A stretch of DNA of 64,000 nucleotides from Leptospiraceae bacterium (GTDB lineage: Bacteria > Spirochaetota > Leptospiria > Turneriellales > Turneriellaceae). Location of the stretch: positions 62,001 through 126,000 of the forward strand of contig JANWWS010000046.1 of the NCBI GenBank assembly GCA_025055765.1, in the 5' to 3' direction. Below are positions 6,846 to 13,586 of the stretch, piece after piece (position 1 is the stretch's first letter; each line of letters opens with the position of its first letter). The notes below the pieces were generated by a model that was given only the letters and a program-made list of their open reading frames with translations, searched no databases and was not told where the DNA came from. The position numbers and the translations under genes were made by a program.

Positions 6846-8957
6846 ATGTTGTCTAATTATCATAACCCACTTGTGGCACTCCATGACCTTACTCTTAGCT
6901 TACTTTCTGAGCAAAATGCTGATAAATTATTAAATGCCATACTGGATCAGGCCATTGAATTTACAAAAGCAGATTCAGGTTCTATTTGTCTTCTCAATGA
7001 AACACGCAAATATCTGGAAATTAAGGCTCAACGGGGTTTGGGGTTTGATGCCAGCGAACGCTACAAATTACGTGTAGGAGAGGGGGTCACGGGACGCTGT
7101 CTCTTGACGGGCAGACGACGTAACGTGGGAGACACCCGCCAAGATCCCTACTATGTGGAGATCAGACCAGATATTCGAAGTGAGCTTGCTGTCCCGCTTA
7201 AGGTGGGATCGAAAACTTTCGGAGTTATCTCCGTTGACTCAGCGAAGCTCTATGCTTTTACTTCTGAACATGAGGAATACTTGGAACTCTTGGCCAGTTA
7301 CGCCGCCCAAATCTTAACTCATCATCAAGCCCTCACTAATTTACGGCATCGCACAGAAATCCTGCAAGCTCTGTTGGAAATCACACCTCTCGTCACGAAA
7401 AACACGGATTTTTCGACCAACTTTCAACTAATTATGTCTCATCTTAGTGAGAAAATCGGGATAGAGCGAGCCGCTGTTTTCTTGTTAGAGGAAGTGAAAG
7501 ATGAACTTCGGTTAATCGCATCCATAGGTTACACAGAAGACGAAAAAACTCGGGCACGCTTTCAACCAGGGGAAGGTATAACAGGCACGGTTTATCAAGA
7601 AAAGAAGTTTATTGCTATTGCAGATATCAGCCAGGATCATAGTTTTCTCAATAAAACAGGGCGCAAAAGGGCGGAGGGAGAGGTCACCAGTTTTTTTGCA
7701 GCACCAGTTTACCTCAATAACGAGGTAAAAGGGGTTTTTAGTATGGAAATCCCTTATACTTCTCCCTCATTCTTTGAGGATTACCAATACTTGGTACAGA
7801 TTATCACTTCTCTCTTTAGTCAGGCTCTGCACATACGCCAGCTATTAGAAGATCAAAGCCGCAACATTCGCCAGGAAAATATAACTCTCAAAAAACAGCT
7901 ATCGGAAAAATATCGCTTTGCGAACATCATTGGCAAATCCCCCCAAATGCAGGCTTTGTTTGAGAAAATGCGTATGGTAGCCGATACCTCAAGCTCCATC
8001 CTCCTTGTGGGGGAGTCTGGTACAGGAAAGGAAATGATTGCCACAGCCTTACACCAAAATAGCCTTAGAAAGGATGAAAATTTAGTTAAGATAAACTGTG
8101 CGGCTATTCCGGTAGATTTATTGGAAAGTGAGCTCTTTGGATATGTGCGGGGGGCATTTACAGGTGCTCACGAGGATCACCCTGGCAAGATTTTGCTCGC
8201 CCACAAAGGAACTCTTTTTCTTGATGAAATTGGCGAAATGGATTTTAGGCTGCAGTCGAAGTTGCTGCGGGTATTACAAGAAAAGGAGTTCTCCCCCCTC
8301 GGTAGCAATAAGGTGTACAAGGTTGACGTGCGTATAATTGCAGCGACTAACGCCAACTTAGAGGAGCTTATTTCTCAGAAAAAATTCCGTGAGGATTTAT
8401 ACTACAGGCTTAATGTCATAAGGCTGGAAATTCCTCCTTTACGAGAGCGTCGTGAAGATATCCCCCTACTTGTAAGGCATCTTATTCAAAAAATTTCCCA
8501 TGAGACCGGCAAGGCTACTTATGATATCTCCCGCAAAGCTCTTGAAAAGCTCATGGCTTATGATTTTCCCGGTAATGTGCGTGAACTCGAAAATATATTG
8601 GAGAGGGCCATTGTCCTCACTGGCAAGCCCATCCTTGATGCCGAGGATATAATCCTAACGGAGCCAAGAAAGGAGATTTTATCACCCAAAGGGACTGTCA
8701 TAGGACAAAGCGCAGCTACCTCTTTTTCCCTGCGGGAATGGATTATCAAGGAAATCCATAACTCCCGTGCTGGTCATTACTATAAAGATATTATTGGAAA
8801 ATTTGAGAAGGAGCTTATTCTAATTGTCTTGCAGAATAATCTCTTTAATAAGACAAAAACAGCAACACAATTAGGTCTAAATCGGCTTACCCTTGACAGA
8901 AAAATCAAAGCGTATCAAATTGCAGAGGAGATCCGCCAGCAAAGTGCTCCTCATTAG
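6846..8957 (+). CDS. GAF-GAF sigma-54-dependent transcriptional activator (NtrC-type)
   Basis: This is a 703-residue bacterial enhancer-binding protein. Two GAF sensor domains come first (about residues 20-165 and 190-335), then an AAA+ sigma-54 interaction domain with Walker A GESGTGKE (about 388), the intact GAFTGA loop that touches sigma-54 (about 436), Walker B GTLFLDEIGEMD, sensor motifs and the arginine-finger region. A linker of about 50 residues precedes a Fis-type helix-turn-helix (NKTKTATQLGLNRLTLDRKI). It lacks a receiver domain, so a small ligand or redox signal bound by the GAF domains probably controls it. No target operon or sigma-54 promoter is recognised nearby, so it may act at distant genes. 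Start ATG 6846 lacks a clear ribosome site. Confidence 0.93.
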   Translation: MLSNYHNPLVALHDLTLSLLSEQNADKLLNAILDQAIEFTKADSGSICLLNETRKYLEIKAQRGLGFDASERYKLRVGEGVTGRCLLTGRRRNVGDTRQDPYYVEIRPDIRSELAVPLKVGSKTFGVISVDSAKLYAFTSEHEEYLELLASYAAQILTHHQALTNLRHRTEILQALLEITPLVTKNTDFSTNFQLIMSHLSEKIGIERAAVFLLEEVKDELRLIASIGYTEDEKTRARFQPGEGITGTVYQEKKFIAIADISQDHSFLNKTGRKRAEGEVTSFFAAPVYLNNEVKGVFSMEIPYTSPSFFEDYQYLVQIITSLFSQALHIRQLLEDQSRNIRQENITLKKQLSEKYRFANIIGKSPQMQALFEKMRMVADTSSSILLVGESGTGKEMIATALHQNSLRKDENLVKINCAAIPVDLLESELFGYVRGAFTGAHEDHPGKILLAHKGTLFLDEIGEMDFRLQSKLLRVLQEKEFSPLGSNKVYKVDVRIIAATNANLEELISQKKFREDLYYRLNVIRLEIPPLRERREDIPLLVRHLIQKISHETGKATYDISRKALEKLMAYDFPGNVRELENILERAIVLTGKPILDAEDIILTEPRKEILSPKGTVIGQSAATSFSLREWIIKEIHNSRAGHYYKDIIGKFEKELILIVLQNNLFNKTKTATQLGLNRLTLDRKIKAYQIAEEIRQQSAPH

Positions 8958-9187
8958 CGCTCTTTAAGTTTGTCTAAGCGTAGTTTTAGCCTACGATATC
9001 CTGAGGCCATCAGCATAAACAATAGAGACAGTAGGACGCCTAACGCTGCAGAAAAAGTAATTACATACATTAGGGGGATTCGAAATGTAATTAAGAAAAA
9101 GCGAAATTCCACTTCGTGAAAGTTCGATAAAAGCAAGATACAAAAGGCTACCAATAGAACAATGGTAAGGCTCATTCTTGTCTGCAT
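8954..9187 (-). CDS. LapA-like (DUF1049) small inner-membrane protein
   Basis: A protein of about 77 residues with two membrane segments (TIVLLVAFCILLLSN and YVITFSAALGVLLSLLFMLM) separated by NFHEVEFRFFLITFRIPL, ending in a basic cytoplasmic tail. This is the layout of the LapA/DUF1049 domain, whose E. coli member helps regulate lipopolysaccharide assembly. I choose the ATG at 9187 over the TTG at 9193. It lies 11 bases after the zinc-ribbon gene, so the two are probably cotranscribed, and its stop overlaps that of the sigma-54 activator by four bases in convergent orientation. Confidence 0.75.
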   Translation of the reverse strand: MQTRMSLTIVLLVAFCILLLSNFHEVEFRFFLITFRIPLMYVITFSAALGVLLSLLFMLMASGYRRLKLRLDKLKER

Positions 9188-9198
9188 GATCAAAGGTG

Positions 9199-9444
9199 CT
9201 AGATCTGAGTGACATTAGAGCTACCGCACATAGGGCAGTATGGGATTTCTTCTATATCTTCGCTCTCCTCATCGAATACAATTTCCCACCGGTAGTCACA
9301 ATCTTCGCAGGCAAAGCTCAGGTAGTATTCTTCCTCTTCGTCCTCCCCCTCTTCATCCGTCTCCTCGTCCTCATATTCCTCATCTTCGAACTCGTCATCC
9401 CCCATAGCCCAAAACTGTTGTTTTTCGCGCTCTACTTCATCCAT
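9199..9444 (-). CDS. Small acidic zinc-ribbon protein
   Basis: This 81-residue protein has an extremely acidic front half (residues about 16-39, nearly all Asp/Glu with Tyr) followed by a treble-clef/zinc-ribbon pattern: CEDC (about 46-49) and CPMC (about 71-74), four Cys ligands for one zinc. The acidic stretch may mimic nucleic acid or bind a basic partner. Beyond zinc binding the function is unknown. It leads a likely two-gene operon with the LapA-like gene. An ATG start at 9444 is used. Confidence 0.65.
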   Translation of the reverse strand: MDEVEREKQQFWAMGDDEFEDEEYEDEETDEEGEDEEEEYYLSFACEDCDYRWEIVFDEESEDIEEIPYCPMCGSSNVTQI

Positions 9445-9906
9445 ACAAAACTCCTATAAGCTAGCCTTTGGCCTGCCAGAGAAATCACCTCATTGTGTCA
9501 AGAACTTTAGGAAGCATTCTTTTTAAATTTATCTCGGCAACATCTTTTTTGAAGTGTTTTTGAGAGATGCATGGAAGCAGCTTTGCTAGAAACAAAAAAA
9601 ATGAGCCCCTAATAAAAGACGACCAAAATACGTGACCTCTCCCTACCAAAAACTTGCGCTACATTTGCCACACAAATATTCGAGGCTCGGGCAAGGTGGA
9701 GCTAAGGCTAGAAGCGCTGCAAATTTTAAGTCATAGGCTGCGGCGTTCGTTGCAAGGCGCTTTAAGCGTAGCTACGGATTTTAACGTAAGAGTGCTAAAG
9801 GTAGAAGCCTCCGGTTCCCAAATTCTCCCGAAAACAAAGGGCTTCATTGCTGGAGCACTAATAAAAGCTGCCAAATCGAGACAGCGGCACTCAAAATTAA
9901 AAATCC

Positions 9907-9937
9907 GCCTGGAAACCCCTTTTCTGGGTCGCCAGGC
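9907..9937. repeat. Extended stem-loop
   Basis: GCCTGG (9907-9912) pairs with CCAGGC (9932-9937), and inside it ACCC (9915-9918) pairs with GGGT (9926-9929) around a seven-base loop, separated by a 2x2 internal loop. No T-tract follows, so it is not a standard terminator. A related sequence sits at 3609-3640 in the amidase N-terminal extension, sharing CTGGGTCGCC and a similar layout. Confidence 0.45.
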
Positions 9938-10315
9938 TCGACCACCACTCCCAACTTCGAAGAATTCACATAACAGATAGAGAAGCTGCTTTAGAGTTAT
10001 TAGCTTGCTTTGAAAAATATGGCAAAAAAATACCATACCCAGAGTAAATGCAATGCCAGCATCAAAGAATTTACCAAGAAATACTGCTTTGAATTTAATC
10101 ACAAAGGGCTCCCAAGGCCACGCCGCGGTGCTTTTGCAATGAAGCTTAAGCAAAAAGCGGCATTAACTCTTACCACGGGGCAGGCGAGAGCAAAGAGGAA
10201 AACTCTCTGTTCTATTCAAAATCTCAAAAGTAAGCTGAGGTGGCCCCCGCAAAATGCCATGACTCTAGAAAAAATCCTTACGATACTTGCATCATGCGAA
10301 AACTATTACAACCGA

Positions 10316-10340
10316 AGGCCACAAATGGAACGAGTGGCCT
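10316..10340. repeat. Perfect seven-base stem-loop
   Basis: AGGCCAC (10316-10322) and GTGGCCT (10334-10340) are exact reverse complements around an 11-base loop. It is GC-rich with no T-tract. It could be part of a structured RNA or an operator; nothing more can be said. Confidence 0.4.
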
Positions 10341-10436
10341 ACCCTCAGGTGCAAAATTTTCCAGCAAATCCCCCATAGCTTGCTTGAGTGTCAGCTATCT
10401 CGCCGCGTTGTTCATGAATCGGCCAATCTCTTTTTC

Positions 10437-11411
10437 TTAACGAGAGAAAAGAAATTTTGGCAGCGACTTTACAATCTCTAGTTTTTCGGAAATCTTTTGT
10501 TGGGCTTTTCTCTCAAATTCTTGCCTTAGCTTTGCCATAAATAGAGCAAAACCTTCTTTATACTCGTGGCGCAGCCTTATACTTAGCACGACTTCTCCCT
10601 CATCATTGGTAAGGAGTGACAATAATAGGTCTCGAGCAAATTCATTCTTATTCTCGGGTGAAAATCTGATATCTCCTTCTAGCCCGAAATACTCACCTTT
10701 TATGTACCATACGAGTTGTAGCTGTAATTGACCCTCAAGCTCACCTAAAGCTTTCCTGAGTTCTTTGGGCATCCATGTGAGAGTAGTGTATTTGCTTTGA
10801 CTTGTAACTTTCGCAAGGAAATCTTTTTTCGGGCCAGCAAAAGTAAACTCACCCTGGCCAGAAACCTCATGAGATCCTTGCCAGGGATCCCTAGCCCGAG
10901 CATTCTCTATGGCTATCCTATAAAGTCCCTGTTGGCGTCTCAGTAAGAGACTTGCTTGCTCAAGCAAGATAGGGCTTTCTACGTGGGGCAGGTATACGTA
11001 TATTCCCCGCAGAAAAACAGGAAGGCCATGCCATGGTACCAGCTTGTCGGCATGTGGAATACCTTCGCCAAGATCTGGTATGCCACAACGGTTAAGAATT
11101 TCACCATAAATGTCCCCACCTCTTAGCTGTATATTTTCCATTTGAACCTTGTCCGGGATCACTTGAATGATAACATCCTGAATTCTTGCCACAGCTTCTT
11201 GGGGGCAGCGCTTGGGATTTTTCACAAATAAATCCCTTAACCAAATTTGGCTGTCTAGTGCCTTTAGTTCTATATGGCGGACTTCAAGGTAGGGCGGTAG
11301 CTGTCTTTTGAAGAAAAGGGCTATTCCCCAGTAGAGAGAAATATAGATACTTGCTAGAAGTACAAATATTAAGGTTGAAATGAGGAAAAAAAGCTTTAGT
11401 CTGCGGGACAT
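10437..11411 (-). CDS. AsmA/DUF748-like single-pass membrane protein
   Basis: A 324-residue protein with an N-terminal membrane anchor (LKLFFLISTLIFVLLASIY, residues about 4-24) followed by a large, mostly beta-rich periplasmic part. The opening of that part (YLEVRHIELKALDSQIWLRDLFVKNP) and repeated strand patterns such as IQLRGGDIYGEIL resemble AsmA-type lipid-transfer/chorein-like proteins of the inner membrane. The ATG at 11411 overlaps the stop of the HIT gene in a TGATG arrangement, pointing to translational coupling. The longer open frame upstream is only the other reading of the HIT gene. Function inferred at fold level only. Confidence 0.6.
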   Translation of the reverse strand: MSRRLKLFFLISTLIFVLLASIYISLYWGIALFFKRQLPPYLEVRHIELKALDSQIWLRDLFVKNPKRCPQEAVARIQDVIIQVIPDKVQMENIQLRGGDIYGEILNRCGIPDLGEGIPHADKLVPWHGLPVFLRGIYVYLPHVESPILLEQASLLLRRQQGLYRIAIENARARDPWQGSHEVSGQGEFTFAGPKKDFLAKVTSQSKYTTLTWMPKELRKALGELEGQLQLQLVWYIKGEYFGLEGDIRFSPENKNEFARDLLLSLLTNDEGEVVLSIRLRHEYKEGFALFMAKLRQEFERKAQQKISEKLEIVKSLPKFLFSR

Positions 11412-11749
11412 CAACCAGGTGGCCAGCCCATATGTCTGCCACCTAAAATGTGGAAATGAAGATGATAGACTGTCTGCCCACCGTGATTTTTTGTATTCAC
11501 TACCAAACGAAAACCATGGGTAAAAAGCCCTAATTTTTGAGCCGCAGCAACACACCCCATGAGAAGTCGGCCCGCAAGTTTCTCGTCTTGGAGCTCCGTG
11601 ATGTCTTGCATGTGCTTTTTCGGAATCAACAAATAGTGCACGGGTGCTTGCGGATTTATGTCTTTAAAAACCACAAAATCATCATCTTCCAACTCAATTT
11701 GTGCAGGAATTTTCTTTTCTGCAATCTTGCAGAAGATGCATTCAGCCAT
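11411..11749 (-). CDS. HIT family (Hint-type) nucleotide-binding hydrolase
   Basis: A compact 112-residue protein that starts with the typical MAECIFCKIAEKKIPA (Cys pair of Hint proteins) and ends with the histidine triad YHLHFHILGGRHMGWPPG. The triad HxHxH with the final WPPG is diagnostic of Hint-type purine nucleoside phosphoramidases, which hydrolyse AMP-linked substrates. The ATG at 11749 is chosen by homology; an upstream extension in frame is possible but unlike the family. It is translationally coupled to the AsmA-like gene and divergent from lexA, with about 120 bases between the start codons. Confidence 0.93.
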   Translation of the reverse strand: MAECIFCKIAEKKIPAQIELEDDDFVVFKDINPQAPVHYLLIPKKHMQDITELQDEKLAGRLLMGCVAAAQKLGLFTHGFRLVVNTKNHGGQTVYHLHFHILGGRHMGWPPG

Positions 11750-11823
11750 AGATGAAACTTCTCTAGCATTTTTCACGGTCAAGCACTTCTGCAACGCGCA
11801 AGAAAAGCTCATCTTAAAAATAC

Positions 11824-11865
11824 TTGACAAAACACAATAAAATTTAATCTAACCGGGTCGAGGGG
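11824..11865 (+). promoter_or_regulatory. Probable lexA promoter and ribosome-binding site
   Basis: TTGACA at 11824-11829 could be the -35, with TAATCT at 11845-11850 as -10 at a slightly short 15-base spacing. GAGGGG at 11860-11865 is the ribosome-binding site just before ATG 11869. I could not recognise a clear LexA operator; AT-rich direct and inverted pieces around 11829-11848 are candidates. Confidence 0.45.
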
Positions 11866-11868
11866 AAC

Positions 11869-12678
11869 ATGGTTCAAGATCAGCCACCAATAGAGCAAGA
11901 ATCCGATAGCTTAAAGAAAAAGCGAGGACGGCCTCGAGGAAGTACAAAAAAGCCCATGGGGGAAAATAACGGCTTGCCTGTTTACCCATTTCCGGCAGGA
12001 TCGGGTACCTTAGGGCTATTCCGAGCTAAAAGTAAGAGAATTAACGAAGAAAAAGGAAAGTTCTCCCTAACGGAAAAACAAGCCAAGATCTTAAATTTCA
12101 TTAAGGCCCACATTGGTCAACTTGGTTTCCCACCAACTATCCGACAGATCGCAAATTATTATTCCATTTCAGCCAAAGCAGCTCATGATCACTTGAGAGC
12201 CATTGCCAACAAAGGTTATCTAAGGCTATTTCCTGGTTCGGCTCGAGGGATAGAATTAATAGATAGAGATCAGGACGACGTTGTTTATGTACCCCTGATC
12301 GGAGCCATTGCAGCGGGTCGTCCTACACTGGCCGAAGAATCTGTAGAGAAACGTATACCCTTGCCTCGCAGTTTTCTTGCCCACGCAGCAGGTGAGCTCT
12401 TTGCTTTAAGAGTGCGGGGAGATTCCATGGAAAAAGCAGGAATCTTAGACGGCGACATTGCCGTTATAAAACAGGTAAGCGATTATAAAAGCGAAGTGCA
12501 AAACGGGGACATTGTTGCTGCCTTAATTGACCAAGAAGCTACCCTTAAGACTTTCTACCGGAAAAAGGACACTATTGAATTACACCCGGCCAATGATCGC
12601 TACCCCGTGATTCGCCTTGAAGAGAAAGACGACCCCCAAATTTTAGGCAAACTCGTAGGGATATACCGCCGCTATTGA
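11869..12678 (+). CDS. lexA: LexA repressor with an AT-hook N-terminal extension
   Basis: SOS repressor and self-cleaving S24 peptidase. The winged helix-turn-helix covers about residues 65-130 (FSLTEKQAKILNFIKAHIG, then PPTIRQIANYYSISAKAAHDHL). The Ala-Gly cleavage site is A149-G150 (GAIAAGRP), the catalytic Ser is S186 in RGDSMEKAG and the Lys is K227 in ATLKTF, so autoproteolysis should work. Unusually, some 64 residues precede the DNA-binding domain and include KRGRPRG (18-24), a textbook AT-hook that binds the minor groove of AT-rich DNA. Total length is 269, against about 200 for ordinary LexA. It heads an operon with the macrodomain gene, which begins one base after its stop. Confidence 0.95.
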   Translation: MVQDQPPIEQESDSLKKKRGRPRGSTKKPMGENNGLPVYPFPAGSGTLGLFRAKSKRINEEKGKFSLTEKQAKILNFIKAHIGQLGFPPTIRQIANYYSISAKAAHDHLRAIANKGYLRLFPGSARGIELIDRDQDDVVYVPLIGAIAAGRPTLAEESVEKRIPLPRSFLAHAAGELFALRVRGDSMEKAGILDGDIAVIKQVSDYKSEVQNGDIVAALIDQEATLKTFYRKKDTIELHPANDRYPVIRLEEKDDPQILGKLVGIYRRY

Positions 12679-12679
12679 C

Positions 12680-13189
12680 ATGGCCTATCAATTAGAACTA
12701 GTAGAAGGTGACATCACGACACGCCCCGTCGAGGCTATTGTGAATGCAGCAAATACGAACCTAATCCTAGGGGCAGGAGTGGCAGGGGCCATTAAGCGCA
12801 AGGGGGGGGAGGAAATCCAGGCAGAGTGCCAACGCCTCGCCCCTATTGCTTTAGGCGAGGTAGCAGTAACAGGGGCAGGTAAAATGCCATACCGCTACAT
12901 TCTTCATGCAGCTACTATGCACCCAGGGGGAACAACCACCAAGGAAATCGTTATGCGTTGCACCCAGAAGGTTATCGAAATAGCAGAAAATTTATCCCTC
13001 AAAAGCCTAGCCTTACCAGCTCTAGGGTGTGGCGTAGCAGGTCTTTCTTTAGCCGAGGGAGCAAAAGTTATTTGGTCTTCCTTGAAACAGCTACAGACAA
13101 AAAGTCAAAGCCTTCAAAAAGTGGAATTTGTCATTTACGGTAAGAGTGACTACGAGCTTGTTCAAGATATTGTAAAAAAAATTGATTAA
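12680..13189 (+). CDS. Macrodomain protein (YmdB-like ADP-ribose / O-acetyl-ADP-ribose hydrolase)
   Basis: A 169-residue stand-alone macrodomain. It shows VEAIVNAANTNLILGAGVAGAI (substrate-loop Asn and the glycine-rich loop) at about residues 17-38 and LPALGCGVAGLSL at about 112-124, the second ADP-ribose-binding loop. Such proteins remove ADP-ribose from proteins or nucleic acids or deacetylate O-acetyl-ADP-ribose. It follows lexA by one base and shares its promoter, so it is probably induced by DNA damage, which suits a role in reversing ADP-ribosylation. Its end overlaps the next gene by eight bases. Confidence 0.92.
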   Translation: MAYQLELVEGDITTRPVEAIVNAANTNLILGAGVAGAIKRKGGEEIQAECQRLAPIALGEVAVTGAGKMPYRYILHAATMHPGGTTTKEIVMRCTQKVIEIAENLSLKSLALPALGCGVAGLSLAEGAKVIWSSLKQLQTKSQSLQKVEFVIYGKSDYELVQDIVKKID

Positions 13190-13586
13190 ATACTTAGCAC
13201 AAAAGATATTTTCATTTCTAGGCAAGCTTCTTTTTGCTTTAATTTTCTTTTTCTTTTTCATGGCTTTCATGGGTCGGTGGGGAATGCGCGATGATTTCAC
13301 TCTTGATGGGAAGGTCAGCTATGAAGAATATAGCCTTGTGGTTGTAGTCTTTGCTCTCTCCTATCTTTTAGCTCATGCTCTTATCGCAGGCTTTCGCCGC
13401 GATGAGCTTAAGGACTGGCGTATCCGAATCGAAAAGGCAGAGCCAGAAATCCCCCGTTTAAAAGATATGGTAACCCCACGACATATCGAAATAGTAGAAA
13501 AAACCTTCCTGCAAAAAAAGTCTTCCCGAAGAAAGGGCCGCTTGCAAGCTGATTCTAACGATATTTCCAGAGGAGAGAGTACATGA
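13182..13586 (+). CDS. Small two-helix membrane protein in the lexA operon
   Basis: A 134-residue protein with two membrane segments (about residues 12-30, very Phe-rich, and about 48-67) and a basic cytoplasmic tail ending KKSSRRKGR. The start appears to be TTG 13182, overlapping the macrodomain gene; an internal ATG would remove the first membrane helix. Its stop overlaps the GH57 start (ATGA). I recognise no family. Position suggests coexpression with lexA, but its role is unknown. Confidence 0.6.
   Translation: MIKYLAQKIFSFLGKLLFALIFFFFFMAFMGRWGMRDDFTLDGKVSYEEYSLVVVVFALSYLLAHALIAGFRRDELKDWRIRIEKAEPEIPRLKDMVTPRHIEIVEKTFLQKKSSRRKGRLQADSNDISRGEST

Larger units (their letters stand above)
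9445..10436. other. About 1 kb without a supported gene; hairpins and possible gene remnants
   Basis: Open frames here (plus 9654-9980, plus 10010-10378, minus 9731-10153) overlap one another and show no conserved motif, so I do not call them genes. Short stretches have protein-like composition, for example ITDREAALELLACFEKYGKK on the plus strand at 9969-10028 ending at a stop. Two strong stem-loops lie at 9907-9937 and 10316-10340, so a structured RNA is possible. I looked for tRNA, tmRNA and RNase P signatures and saw none. The region may be a decayed accessory gene. Confidence 0.5.

Noticed and set aside
9654-10378. Open frames 9654-9980 (plus), 9731-10153 (minus) and 10010-10378 (plus) as genes
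   Set aside because: They overlap each other on both strands, have no conserved motif and weak starts. A transposase remnant was considered (YYNRRP near 10300), but the match is too thin.
10437-11555. Longer 372-codon version of the AsmA-like protein
   Set aside because: The first 48 codons lie in another frame of the HIT gene and lack homology; the ATG at 11411 overlaps the HIT stop and gives a normal membrane anchor.
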